Shown here one piece after another: positions 35,009 through 42,806 of a stretch of 64,000 nt of DNA. This DNA comes from Ruania zhangjianzhongii (GTDB lineage: Bacteria; Actinomycetota; Actinomycetes; Actinomycetales; Beutenbergiaceae), in NCBI RefSeq assembly GCF_008000995.1, contig NZ_CP042828.1, forward strand, positions 4,702,882-4,766,881, in the 5' to 3' direction. The notes under the pieces were generated by a model. It searched no databases. It was given only the letters and a program-made list of their open reading frames with translations, and was not told the DNA's origin. Within the stretch, counting starts at the first letter, position 1, and every line of letters begins with the position of its first letter. A program made the position numbers and the translations under genes.

Positions 35009-35614
35009 CTACAACCATCCGTTCTCCTGTGCCAGCCGAGCAGCCTCCGCGCGAGTGCGCGCACCAGTCTTGCCGATTGCGGCAGAGAGGTGATTGCGCA
35101 CCGTGCCCTCGGTCAGATGCAGCGCCCGGGCGACATCTGCTGCGGTGCCACCGGTGGCGGCCTCCCGAAGCACCTCGGTCTCTCGGGCGGTGAGCGGCGA
35201 CTCGCCGGCCACCAGCCCTTCGGCGGCGAGCACCGGATCCACCACCCGCAGCCCGGCGTGCACCCGCCGGACCGCGTCGGCGAGCCGGCGGGCCGGGGTG
35301 TCCTTGACCACGAACCCGTCCGCCCCCGCGCGCAGCGCCCGGCGCAGGTAACCGGGCCGGCCGAAGGTGGTGACGATCAGCACCCGCACACCGGGGTGCT
35401 CGGCCTTGATCGCGGCGGTCAGCGCGATCCCGTCCATCCCGGGCATCTCCACGTCCACCAGGGCCACGTCCACAGCGGCGGCCGTCAGCAGGCCGAGTAC
35501 CTCCGCGGCGTCGCCGGCCTCACCGGTCACCTCGATGTCTGCCTCCAGGCCGAGGAGCGCCGCCACCGCCCCGCGGACCAGGGACTGGTCGTCGGCGAGC
35601 AGCACCCGGATCAT
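35009..35614 (-). CDS. NarL-family response regulator (DesR-like)
   Basis: 201 residues: receiver with Asp8/Asp9, phosphoacceptor in VDVALVDVEMPGMDG, Thr in VRVLIVTTFG and Lys in GFVVKDTPA; LuxR-type DNA-binding domain with LTARETEVLREAATGGTAADVARALHLTEGTVRNHLS (read in pieces). ATGA overlap with the kinase gene upstream. Final gene of a coupled ATPase-permease-kinase-regulator operon; likely autoregulates it. Confidence 0.93.
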   Translation of the reverse strand: MIRVLLADDQSLVRGAVAALLGLEADIEVTGEAGDAAEVLGLLTAAAVDVALVDVEMPGMDGIALTAAIKAEHPGVRVLIVTTFGRPGYLRRALRAGADGFVVKDTPARRLADAVRRVHAGLRVVDPVLAAEGLVAGESPLTARETEVLREAATGGTAADVARALHLTEGTVRNHLSAAIGKTGARTRAEAARLAQENGWL

Positions 35615-36948
35615 CGCTGCACCTGCACGGTCAGCTCGAACCCGTGCGGATCCACCTCGCGGGTGAGGATCACGGCACCGGCGAGCCGGGCCCGCTCCAC
35701 CAGGCCGCGCAGCCCGTTCCCCCCGCCGGGCTGACCTGCATCCGCGCCTGCACCCGCGTATCCGCTTGCGCCTGCGTATCCGCCGGCGTCTGCTCCCGCT
35801 CCTGCGACCACGGCGCCAGTCTCGGCCACCGGGCCGGCCAGGCCCCCGCCTTCGCCCACCTGACCGGCTGCGCCGCGGGACCTCACGCCGACCCCCGGAC
35901 CTGCGCCGTCGTCGACGATCGTGAGCCGCTCCGGGGTGACCTGCACAGTGCAGGTACTCGCCCCGGAGTGCCGGATCACGTTCGTGATCCCCTCCCGCAC
36001 GGCCCAGGCATAGAGGTCCCGCACCTGCGTGGGCACCTCGTCGACGGCGGAGGGCAGGTGGGCGAGGATGTCCGCCGATTCCAGGGCTTCTCGGGCGCGC
36101 ACCAGCTCCCCGGCCAGGCTCAGATCCCGGTAGCCCTCCACTGCGCGGCGAACATCGTGCAGCGTGTCCCGGGAGAGCCGCTCCAGACCGGCCAGCTCGG
36201 TGCGGGCACGGTCGGGGTCCACGTCCAGCAGCCGGCCGGCGAGCTCGATCTTCACGGTGATCACGGTGAGCGAGTGGCCGAGCACATCGTGCAGGTCGCG
36301 GGCCATCCGGTGCCGTTCCTCGGCCACGGCGAGCCGGGCGTTCTCCGCGCGGGCGTCCATCAGCGCGCGGGTGCGCTGACGCATCGTCTGGATCCCCCAG
36401 ACCGCGAGCGCGGAGGCCGCGATGGACAGCGGCACCCCGAATCCCGGCTGCCAGCCCGGCACCGCCCACTCCAGCCCGCCGACCGCCGCCACCAGCAGCA
36501 CGACGCCCACCGGGCCCACCACCCGGGGCAGCCAGAGCATCATCAGCACCCCGACGAACGGCAACGCCGCGGTGGCCGGCTGCCCGAGGGTCGCGATCAT
36601 CACCGCAGCGAGCACCAGCTGCACGGCGATCACCGCGATCGAGCGGGCCCGGGCGGCGGGGGTGGCGCTCGACCAGCTCCCGCTGGCCACGGGGTGGCCG
36701 CGAACCCAGGTTCCGACCCAGCCCGGGCGGATCTGCACCAGCCAGGCCGCCAGGTAGAGCAAGGCCACACAGCACGTGGCGATCAGGCCGATGATGCCCG
36801 CTGTGGTGTGCCGCGCAGCCCAGGCGGTGGATATCGGGTCGGCGAGGAACACCAGCCAGATCGCGGAGAAGCCGACCACCGCCCAGGTGCCGAACACCTG
36901 GCCGGTGGTCGTCCTGTCCGGCGACGCGGTCACCTTGCCATTGTTCAC
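35611..36948 (-). CDS. Sensor histidine kinase (DesK-like) with Gly/Ala-rich insertion
   Basis: 445 residues: about five membrane helices (22-195), coiled linker, HisKA_3 with RMARDLHDVLGHSLTVITVK (His220), and HATPase with WAVREGITNVIRHSGAS (N box), LTIVDDGAGPG (G1) and GGGNGLRGLVERARLAGA (G2). Between G1 and G2, where relatives have a few residues, lies an insertion of about 55 residues (354-408) rich in Gly/Ala with GYAGASGYAGAGADAG. It falls in the ATP-lid loop. GTGA overlap with the permease gene. Signal unknown. Confidence 0.9.
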   Translation of the reverse strand: MNNGKVTASPDRTTTGQVFGTWAVVGFSAIWLVFLADPISTAWAARHTTAGIIGLIATCCVALLYLAAWLVQIRPGWVGTWVRGHPVASGSWSSATPAARARSIAVIAVQLVLAAVMIATLGQPATAALPFVGVLMMLWLPRVVGPVGVVLLVAAVGGLEWAVPGWQPGFGVPLSIAASALAVWGIQTMRQRTRALMDARAENARLAVAEERHRMARDLHDVLGHSLTVITVKIELAGRLLDVDPDRARTELAGLERLSRDTLHDVRRAVEGYRDLSLAGELVRAREALESADILAHLPSAVDEVPTQVRDLYAWAVREGITNVIRHSGASTCTVQVTPERLTIVDDGAGPGVGVRSRGAAGQVGEGGGLAGPVAETGAVVAGAGADAGGYAGASGYAGAGADAGQPGGGNGLRGLVERARLAGAVILTREVDPHGFELTVQVQR

Positions 36949-37757
36949 CCGCGCGCCGTGTCCTTGCGGAACCGCCAGATGGCACCGAGGGCGAAGATCG
37001 CGAACCAGACCACCACGCTGACCACCCAGGTGACCTGGACCGCCGCCCCGGTGAGCGGCGCGTGCACCAGGTGGCCGAGCCCATACATCGGGGTGAAGGA
37101 GGCCACCAGGTCCAGCGTGCTGCCGGCCGGGATCGGGTAGAACAAGCCGCCGAGGAACGCCATCGCGGCCACCCCGAGGCCGAGGAACTGCATCACGTTC
37201 TCGCTCGGCAGCAGGTAGCCGAGGAACAGGCCGAAGGCGGCGAACACCAGGGATCCGGCGAGCGCGATCGCAGCGGTGAGCGGCCAGAGGTAACCGGCCA
37301 TCTGCGGTCCGGTGCTGATCGCCCCGGCCAGGTAGACCGCGGTCACGGACAGGCCACCGAGCACGACGGCGCAGCACGCCTTGAGCAGGATGTAGGCCAT
37401 CGGGGTCAGCGGGGTCAGTCGCAGCTGGCGGGTCCAGCCGCGGGAGCGTTCGACGGCGACCATGGCGCCGGCGCTGGTGGTGGCGAGCATCGCGCCGTAG
37501 ACGCCCATCGAGATCAGGATGTAGGCGGCGACATTGCCGTGCCCGACGTCCCCGCTGCCGCCGACGGAGCTGCTGGCGATGAGGAACAGCGCGACCGGCA
37601 TCACCACCATGAGGATCACCGTGCGCCGGTTGCGCAGCAGTCGGCGCAGCTCCAGCGCGAACAACCGGGCAGAGAAGCCGCCCCAGCGCGGGACGGGACG
37701 CTCCAGCACGGGCTGGGCGGGCGGCGTCGCGGCTGGGGTGGCGGCGGTGGCGGTCAT
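36945..37757 (-). CDS. ABC-2 type transporter permease
   Basis: 270 residues with six hydrophobic segments and the ABC-2 pattern: LELRRLLRNRRTVILMVVMP at the N-terminus, ERSRGWTRQLRLTPLTP before helix 3, and FLGGLFYPIPAGSTLDLVAS. Such permeases export lipids, antibiotics or lantibiotics. ATGA overlap with the ATPase gene, GTGA overlap with the kinase gene. N-terminal 20 residues are Ala/Pro/Thr-rich. Confidence 0.9.
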   Translation of the reverse strand: MTATAATPAATPPAQPVLERPVPRWGGFSARLFALELRRLLRNRRTVILMVVMPVALFLIASSSVGGSGDVGHGNVAAYILISMGVYGAMLATTSAGAMVAVERSRGWTRQLRLTPLTPMAYILLKACCAVVLGGLSVTAVYLAGAISTGPQMAGYLWPLTAAIALAGSLVFAAFGLFLGYLLPSENVMQFLGLGVAAMAFLGGLFYPIPAGSTLDLVASFTPMYGLGHLVHAPLTGAAVQVTWVVSVVVWFAIFALGAIWRFRKDTARG

Positions 37758-38776
37758 CGGTCGGTCCCTTCGGTGGAAGAGTCGTTCGTGGAAGTGGGCG
37801 CCGGCGCGGCCGACCGGGTGGGCGCGGCCGCGGCGGCTGGCGCCGCAGTCAGGGAGACGAACGCGTCCTCCAGGGCGCGGGCGGTGATCTCCAGGTCGCA
37901 GGCCGTGGTGACATCGAGCAGGTAGCGGGCCACCGCGTCGGAGTCGGCCGTGTGCACCAGCACGCTCTCCCCGCGGGCCTCCACCGTGTCCACGCCGGGC
38001 ACGTCGCCGAGGCGGTGCAACTCGTCGGTGGGCAGACCACCGGGCACCGTGGCGCGCACCGTGCGCCCGGAGGCGAGCGCCTTCACCTCGGCGGTAGTGC
38101 CGTCGGCCACCACGAGCCCGCGGGCCATCAGCACGATCCGGTCGGCGTAGACGTCGGCCTCTTCCAGGTAGTGGGTGGCGAACAGCACTGTGCGGCCGGC
38201 GTCGACGTCGGTGCGGATCGACTGCCAGAATCGGCGGCGGCCCGCCACATCCATCCCGGTGGTCGGTTCGTCCAGGACGAGCAGCGCCGGGTCGGCGAGC
38301 AGGGCCATCGCGAACCGCAGGCGCTGCTGCTCCCCGCCGGAGCACTTGCCGACCTTGCGGCCCGCGATCCCGATAATCCCGGCGTGGTCCAGCACCTCGG
38401 CTACTGGTCGGGTCTGGGCGAACAAGCAGGCAGTGTAGGTGACCATCTCTTTCACGGTCAGATCGGGCAGCAACCCGCCGGTCTGCAGCACAGCGGCCAC
38501 CAGTCCGCGGGCGACGGCGGTGCGCGGCGTCATCCCGTAGACGCTCACCTGGCCGGTGGTCGGGGTGCTCAGGCCGAGGATCAGGTCGAGCGTGGTGGTC
38601 TTGCCGGCACCGTTCGGGCCGAGCAGGGCGACCACTTCACCGGGCCGGACGTGCAGGGCCACCCCGCGCACGGCGTGGGTGTGGCCGAAGCTCTTCGTCG
38701 CGGCGGTCAGGTCGACGGCGGACGGGCCGGTGTCGAGGGTCTGCCGCGTGGGTACTGGAGCGGTGGTGGTGTTCAT
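37754..38776 (-). CDS. ABC transporter ATP-binding protein (DrrA/CcmA class)
   Basis: 340 residues: Walker A (GPNGAGKTT), Q-loop in VLQTGGLLPDLTVKEMV, signature KCSGGEQQRLRF (Cys replaces Leu), Walker B (LLVLDEPTTGMD), H-loop (FATHYLEEAD), and a C-terminal DUF4162-like domain (about 240-305) followed by an Ala/Pro/Thr tail. Exporter ATPase paired with the ABC-2 permease downstream. First gene of the operon; a small palindrome upstream may be the response-regulator site. Confidence 0.92.
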   Translation of the reverse strand: MNTTTAPVPTRQTLDTGPSAVDLTAATKSFGHTHAVRGVALHVRPGEVVALLGPNGAGKTTTLDLILGLSTPTTGQVSVYGMTPRTAVARGLVAAVLQTGGLLPDLTVKEMVTYTACLFAQTRPVAEVLDHAGIIGIAGRKVGKCSGGEQQRLRFAMALLADPALLVLDEPTTGMDVAGRRRFWQSIRTDVDAGRTVLFATHYLEEADVYADRIVLMARGLVVADGTTAEVKALASGRTVRATVPGGLPTDELHRLGDVPGVDTVEARGESVLVHTADSDAVARYLLDVTTACDLEITARALEDAFVSLTAAPAAAAAPTRSAAPAPTSTNDSSTEGTDR

Positions 38777-38835
38777 GCCTCCACGGTGCGCCGGGGCGGG
38801 GGCGCGACCCTGGGGCGGGTGTCACGACCTGCCCC

Positions 38836-38847
38836 TGACATCTGTCA
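38836..38847. promoter_or_regulatory. Candidate response-regulator site upstream of the ABC operon
   Basis: TGACA and TGTCA arms around TC (TGACATCTGTCA) lie 60 bases before the ATPase start; TGTCACG also occurs just downstream as a direct repeat. NarL-type regulators bind such short inverted repeats, but the assignment is inferred only from position. Confidence 0.3.
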
Positions 38848-38865
38848 CGGGTGGCCTCCCCACCT

Positions 38866-38919
38866 ACGGGTCGTCCTGTGAAGAGTGCGCTAGAGCGCAC
38901 CCCTCACCTGACGACCCGT
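38866..38919. terminator. Long interrupted hairpin
   Basis: ACGGGTCGTC (38866-38875) pairs with GACGACCCGT (38910-38919); inside, GTGA pairs with TCAC and GTGCGCT with AGCGCAC around AG, so most of the 54 bases can fold. It follows the stop of the hypothetical gene transcribed from the right and is probably its terminator, though no T-tract follows. Confidence 0.6.
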
Positions 38920-38949
38920 GGGTGGTGGTGGGGGGAGAGGGAGGGATCG

Positions 38950-39933
38950 TCAAGGCTGGACCAGGAAACCGTCGTCGTCGGTGGCTTGGCCACCGACCGC
39001 GGTGAGCACGGCGCGCGCGGCGGCCTCGATCCGCTCCCGCGCGTCGGCGCACTCGGTGCGCAACGCCGTCGGCGGTGGCTCGCGGTCCCACTGCTGAGGG
39101 TCGGCCGGGTACCAGCGCAGCTCGTAGCTGAGCATGCCCTCCCCCACCCGGTCCAAGCCGGCGAGCACCACGGGGGCCACGTCCGCGGCGGCCACCGATG
39201 CGGTGATCACCCCACCGCTCGGGTAGTGCCAGATCGTGCCGTAGGACTCCAGCACCTCCGGCTGCGCCAACGTGTGTGCGTCGTACGCATCGGCCTCGGC
39301 GTGCAGCCAGGCCCGTTCACCGTCGTCGAGGTCGGCACCGCCACCTGGTCGGCCGGTGGCAGGAGGTAGCGGAGCATCGGGCAGCTGCACATCGGTGAGC
39401 GCCTGGACCCCGGGCAGTACCGGCGTGAGCACGTGCACCAGTGCGTCCGGGTAGAGCCAGACCGGTGCGTACACGGTCAGATCGACCCCGGCCCACTCCT
39501 CGGGCTCGAGCACGTGCCCGGTGCTGGTGCGTACCACCGCACCCAGGCGCCGGCCCATCGCCAGCAGCAGCTCGAGCGTCTCCCGCTCGCGGCCCCGCAC
39601 CTCCCCGGCGGCGAAGGCGCCGAGCAGACCACCGGTGGCAGCCAGCTCGGCCGGGACCGGCCGGCCGCGGTCCTGTGGGCAGGTGAGCAGATAGGTACCG
39701 TCCGCCCACGCCGGCAGACCGAGATCCCGGTGACCTGCGCCGTCGAGCGGGAACGGCCCGGACAGGTGCACGCCGCCGGCCAGGGTGAGCACATCGGGCT
39801 CGGTTCGGATCGCGTCCGGGTACCGGGAGAGGACGAGCGCTTCCACTTCCTCGGCACTGACGTCGTCGGCCACTGCCAACAGGTGCCGGGACCGGGTGAG
39901 GTCCAGGCTCGGGCCACCGGCGTCCCCGGTCAC
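38950..39933 (-). CDS. Conserved hypothetical protein downstream of dcd
   Basis: 327 residues, soluble, with no signal peptide. Features: RSRHLLAVADDVSAEEVEALV, HLSGPFPLDGAG, a central LDLTVYAPVWLYPDALVHVL-like strand region (VDLTVYAPVWLYPDALVHVL), and a C-terminal region with SYGTIWHYPSGGVITAS. Trp/Tyr-rich and acidic. I do not recognise the family. Its GTG follows the dcd stop directly (TAGGTG), so both are translated from one message. Ends in front of a long hairpin. Confidence 0.7.
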   Translation of the reverse strand: MTGDAGGPSLDLTRSRHLLAVADDVSAEEVEALVLSRYPDAIRTEPDVLTLAGGVHLSGPFPLDGAGHRDLGLPAWADGTYLLTCPQDRGRPVPAELAATGGLLGAFAAGEVRGRERETLELLLAMGRRLGAVVRTSTGHVLEPEEWAGVDLTVYAPVWLYPDALVHVLTPVLPGVQALTDVQLPDAPLPPATGRPGGGADLDDGERAWLHAEADAYDAHTLAQPEVLESYGTIWHYPSGGVITASVAAADVAPVVLAGLDRVGEGMLSYELRWYPADPQQWDREPPPTALRTECADARERIEAAARAVLTAVGGQATDDDGFLVQP

Positions 39934-40515
39934 CTACTGCTCCATCTCGGTGCGATGGAAGTTCTGGTGCGAGCGGGAGGCGGTGGGCCCGCGCTGCCCC
40001 TGGTAGCGCGATCCCATGGCGCCCGTGCCGTAGGGGTGCTCGGCCGGGCTGGACAGCCGGAAGTAGCACAGCTGCCCGATCTTCATCCCGGGCCAGAGGG
40101 TGATCGGCAGAGTGGCGACGTTGGACAGCTCCAGGGTGACGTGCCCGGAGAAGCCCGGGTCGATGAAACCCGCAGTGGAGTGGGTGAGCAGCCCGAGGCG
40201 GCCGAGAGAGGACTTGCCCTCCAGCCGCGCGGCGACGTCGTCGGGCAGGGTGATCTGCTCCAGCGTGGAGCCGAGCACGAACTCCCCCGGGTGCAGCATG
40301 AACGACTCTCCGGGGTCGACCTCGATCAGCCGGGTGAGCTCGGGCTGGTCGGCAGCCGGGTCGATCACCGGGTACTTGTGGTTATCGAACAGCCGGAAGT
40401 AGCGGTCCAGGCGGACGTCCACGCTGGAGGGCTGGATCATCGCCTCGTCGAAGGGGTCCAGCCCGACCCGTCCGGAGGTCAGCTCGGCTCGGATGTCGCG
40501 GTCGGAGAGCAGCAC
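39934..40515 (-). CDS. dcd: dCTP deaminase
   Basis: 193 residues, the usual actinobacterial length. Landmarks: [69 protein letters not shown] with the catalytic Glu, and the C-terminal [16 protein letters not shown]. Makes dUTP (or dUMP in bifunctional forms) from dCTP for thymidylate synthesis. The GTG was chosen because TACCGT lies exactly six bases upstream, a leaderless start, and the protein then begins at the conserved LLSDRDI. Confidence 0.95.
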   Translation of the reverse strand: MLLSDRDIRAELTSGRVGLDPFDEAMIQPSSVDVRLDRYFRLFDNHKYPVIDPAADQPELTRLIEVDPGESFMLHPGEFVLGSTLEQITLPDDVAARLEGKSSLGRLGLLTHSTAGFIDPGFSGHVTLELSNVATLPITLWPGMKIGQLCYFRLSSPAEHPYGTGAMGSRYQGQRGPTASRSHQNFHRTEMEQ

Positions 40516-40711
40516 GAGGCAACGGTAGCCGAGCGGCCCGCGTCCCGGCGAACCTCTCCCCCGGTTTCGCGAACGCCCGCCCCACGCTCCCGAGCGCTCG
40601 ATCGCGGGGCCGCATCGGCCCGCGAGTCCGCGCAGAGTCACGTTCGCGGGCTGGTTAGCGGAGGTGAAAGCACGGCGTGAGGTCAGGTACGCTGGCCTCG
40701 CTGTACCTCAT

Positions 40712-40785
40712 GCGGGTGTAGTTCAATGGTAGAACTTCAGCTTCCCAAGCTGACGGCGCGGGTTCGATTCCCGTCACCCGCTCCA
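40712..40785 (+). tRNA. tRNA-Gly (anticodon CCC)
   Basis: Acceptor arms GCGGGTG and CACCCGC, discriminator T and encoded CCA. D-arm GTTCAATGGTAGAAC, anticodon stem TCAGC/GCTGA with loop TTCCCAA giving anticodon CCC, and T-arm GCGGGTTCGATTCCCGT. U73 fits glycine. A TACGCT at 40688-40693 may be the promoter. Confidence 0.95.
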
Positions 40786-40818
40786 GTTGACGACAGAAGG
40801 TCGGCGGCCTGCGCCGTG

Positions 40819-41211
40819 TCAGCGGGCCGGCCGTACGTCGGTGTGGCCGAAGTCGTCACCTTTGAACAACAACGGATCTCTGGCGACCGCTGCGAGCGCG
40901 TAGCTGAAGCAGTCCCCGAAATTCAGGCGCGCAGGATGGCCAGATCCGCATCCGTAGTCCCGATACGCGGCCCGCGCGAGCCGGGCCTGTTCCGGGCTGA
41001 CCTCGGCGACCGTCACGCCTAGTGCATCGAGGACCTCGTCCAGCTGCCTGGTCAGGACCGGATCACCTACCCGGTCGAGCACTATGCCGAGCTCCAGATA
41101 ACTGGCCGCGGAGATCCGTACTGTCGCCGCCCGCTGGATCGCGGTACGGAATTCGGCCGTCTCCGGCTCTCCACGCAGGATCGCGACGATGGCGGACGTG
41201 TCGACGATCAT
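40819..41211 (-). CDS. vapC: VapC-type PIN-domain toxin ribonuclease
   Basis: 130 residues with PIN-fold acidic residues: [12 protein letters not shown] (Asp4), [12 protein letters not shown] (Glu), [11 protein letters not shown] (Asp) and [11 protein letters not shown] (Asp). Cleaves RNA, often tRNA or rRNA, when free of antitoxin. ATGA overlap with vapB. The neighbouring tRNA-Gly gene is on the other strand and convergent. Confidence 0.93.
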   Translation of the reverse strand: MIVDTSAIVAILRGEPETAEFRTAIQRAATVRISAASYLELGIVLDRVGDPVLTRQLDEVLDALGVTVAEVSPEQARLARAAYRDYGCGSGHPARLNFGDCFSYALAAVARDPLLFKGDDFGHTDVRPAR

Positions 41212-41465
41212 CGGGGCAGACCGGCGCGGTCGTACAGTTCCTCGGTGTCGAGGGCAGGCTCACCGGCGGAGCGCAGCCGCGTCTGGACATCCGCCAGAAG
41301 CTGGTCCAGCCGTTGGCCCCGGCTCGCCGCGCCGTCGTCACGGGGCAACTCGTCCAGATAGCGCTCCAGCGCCGCCTCGATGGCACTGGTCTGAGTCCGG
41401 CCGGTCCGGCGCGCTGCCTCGCGGGCCAGCGCATGCACTCGCTCATTCTTGATGTTCAGGCTCAT
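41208..41465 (-). CDS. vapB: VapB-type antitoxin
   Basis: 85 residues: N-terminal ribbon-helix-helix-like [20 protein letters not shown] and [20 protein letters not shown] form the DNA-binding part, followed by a disordered toxin-binding tail with LYDRAGLPR. The ATG was chosen over a GTG one codon earlier because TAGAAT is exactly six bases upstream, a leaderless start. Autoregulation is expected through TCTACC repeats at the promoter. Confidence 0.92.
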   Translation of the reverse strand: MSLNIKNERVHALAREAARRTGRTQTSAIEAALERYLDELPRDDGAASRGQRLDQLLADVQTRLRSAGEPALDTEELYDRAGLPR

Positions 41466-41471
41466 CACGAG

Positions 41472-41507
41472 ATTCTACCGTGCGCATCTCGAGTCTACCT
41501 TTCTACC
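41472..41507 (-). promoter_or_regulatory. vapBC promoter with three TCTACC/GGTAGA repeats
   Basis: On the plus strand TCTACC occurs at 41474, 41494 and 41502 (GGTAGA in the transcribed direction). The first overlaps the -10 TAGAAT (41477 to 41472). Spacing of about 20 and 8 bases suggests binding of VapB/VapBC for autorepression. Confidence 0.55.
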
Positions 41508-41570
41508 ATCACGTGCGACGCATGGCCGAGAGCGGGACGGCAGCATCGCCCCGAGGCGCTTTACCGTATC

Positions 41571-41599
41571 TTGACATCGTCATGCCGAGCGCTTAGTTT
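41571..41599 (+). promoter_or_regulatory. Consensus sigma-70-like promoter
   Basis: TTGACA at 41571-41576 and TAGTTT at 41594-41599 with exactly 17 bases between. The ATG of a small ORF follows the -10 by five bases, so the transcript begins at or very near that ATG. It drives the kinase/enolase-like/SDR/lactonase operon. Confidence 0.8.
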
Positions 41600-41604
41600 C
41601 ACCG

Positions 41605-41712
41605 ATGTCCGAACAGACGGAGGATCATGGTCGATCAGAGGTCGGGAGCCACCCGGCTGCTGAGCAGACTGGTCCAGCAGTGTCCGCCGTGGACAAGGCC
41701 GCCCGGCAATGA
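41605..41712 (+). CDS. 35-residue leaderless ORF coupled to the kinase gene
   Basis: ATG lies five bases after the -10 box TAGTTT. The ORF encodes 35 residues beginning MSEQTEDHGRSEVG, hydrophilic, with no membrane segment or known motif. Its stop overlaps the kinase ATG as ATGA, exactly as at the other three junctions of the operon, so ribosomes loading on the leaderless start would pass to the kinase gene. It may be a functional small protein or only a leader whose translation drives the operon; I see no attenuator-type codon run. Confidence 0.6.
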   Translation: MSEQTEDHGRSEVGSHPAAEQTGPAVSAVDKAARQ

Positions 41713-42806
41713 CTGAACCGCTCTCCGGCTGGTCGACCACCCGTATCGAGAGCCACCTGCGACAGCGCGGCATCTGGTCCGGTCCCGCCCCACAGGTGCG
41801 GACACTCGCTGGCGGGGTCTCCGGGACGGTGCTGCGACTGGATGGGCCGGACCGGAGCCTGGTGCTCAAACAGGCCCTCGCGGAGCTGAACGTCCCGGCC
41901 GTGTGGCAGGCGGACCCGCGCCGGATCCTCACTGAAGCGGACGCGTTGCGTACGTTGCACCGGATCAGTGCGGATCATGCACCGGCGGTCCTGGACTGTG
42001 ATCGAGACGAGCTCCTGCTGGCGATGCAGGCTGCTCCGGAGGCCTGGCACACCTGGAAGGAACAGCTGCTGGCGGGGCAGCCGGCCAGCGAGGCCGAGCA
42101 GGTGGCCCGCTCGCTCGGTCACCAGGTGCGACTCTGGCACCAGGCCACAACAGCCGCCGAATGGCCCACCGGGGCCCCGGACCGGCAACGCTTCGCCCCG
42201 ACCGCAGACTTCACCGCGCTCCGGCTGGACCCGTTCTACCGTCACGTTGCCGACCAGCACGGTGGCCGGATCGCCGAGCGTCTGCACCAGCTCGCCGACG
42301 GACTGCTCACCGCGCAGACCTGCCTGGTGCACGGGGACCTGTCCCCGAAGAACATCCTTCGCCCGGCCGGACCTGGCACCGAGTGGTGGCTGGTGGACAG
42401 CGAGTGCGCTGTGCTCGGCGACCCGGTGTTCGATGTCGCGTTCTTGCTCACTCACCTGCTGCTGAAGAGTCTCGATCCGGAACGTACTGAGCTGCGCACC
42501 GCGGCCCAGGAGTTCTGGCGCGCGTACTGCCAGCCGGCAGCACCGCAAACACCGCGACCCGGGGCACCCCGGACCGGAGCATCGCGCGCTCGAGCGGCGG
42601 TGCACGAACCGTTGCCGGAAGTACACCTGGTCGCCCACTGCGCGGCCCTGATGTTGGCACGCGTCGACGGCGTCTCGAAGGTCGGCTACCTCACCGCCGC
42701 CCAGGTGGAGCTCGTCCGCCGGCAGGCCACCCGGGCGCTGCTCGAGGAGACCGATAGCCTGACCGGCTACCTCGATCTGATCGGCACCGACGGGAGCACA
42801 GGATGA
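41709..42806 (+). CDS. APH/choline-kinase-fold phosphotransferase, operon gene 2
   Basis: 365 residues. ATP-binding Lys in RSLVLKQAL, catalytic loop LVHGDLSPKNILR (about 207-218) and metal-binding Asp in WWLVDSECAVLGDPVFDVAF, where the family's usual DxE/DFG is DSE. This DSE pattern resembles methylthioribose kinase and similar sugar/polyol kinases. A Pro/Arg-rich stretch (about 275-300) interrupts the C-lobe. Coupled by ATGA overlaps to the small ORF upstream and the enolase-like gene downstream, suggesting that it makes the phosphorylated substrate of the latter. Confidence 0.8.
   Translation: MTEPLSGWSTTRIESHLRQRGIWSGPAPQVRTLAGGVSGTVLRLDGPDRSLVLKQALAELNVPAVWQADPRRILTEADALRTLHRISADHAPAVLDCDRDELLLAMQAAPEAWHTWKEQLLAGQPASEAEQVARSLGHQVRLWHQATTAAEWPTGAPDRQRFAPTADFTALRLDPFYRHVADQHGGRIAERLHQLADGLLTAQTCLVHGDLSPKNILRPAGPGTEWWLVDSECAVLGDPVFDVAFLLTHLLLKSLDPERTELRTAAQEFWRAYCQPAAPQTPRPGAPRTGASRARAAVHEPLPEVHLVAHCAALMLARVDGVSKVGYLTAAQVELVRRQATRALLEETDSLTGYLDLIGTDGSTG

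Noticed and set aside
40712-41465. Genomic island at the tRNA-Gly, judged from tRNA plus toxin-antitoxin
   Set aside because: No integrase, no direct repeat of the tRNA 3' end seen in the window, and the genes on both sides look like normal chromosome.
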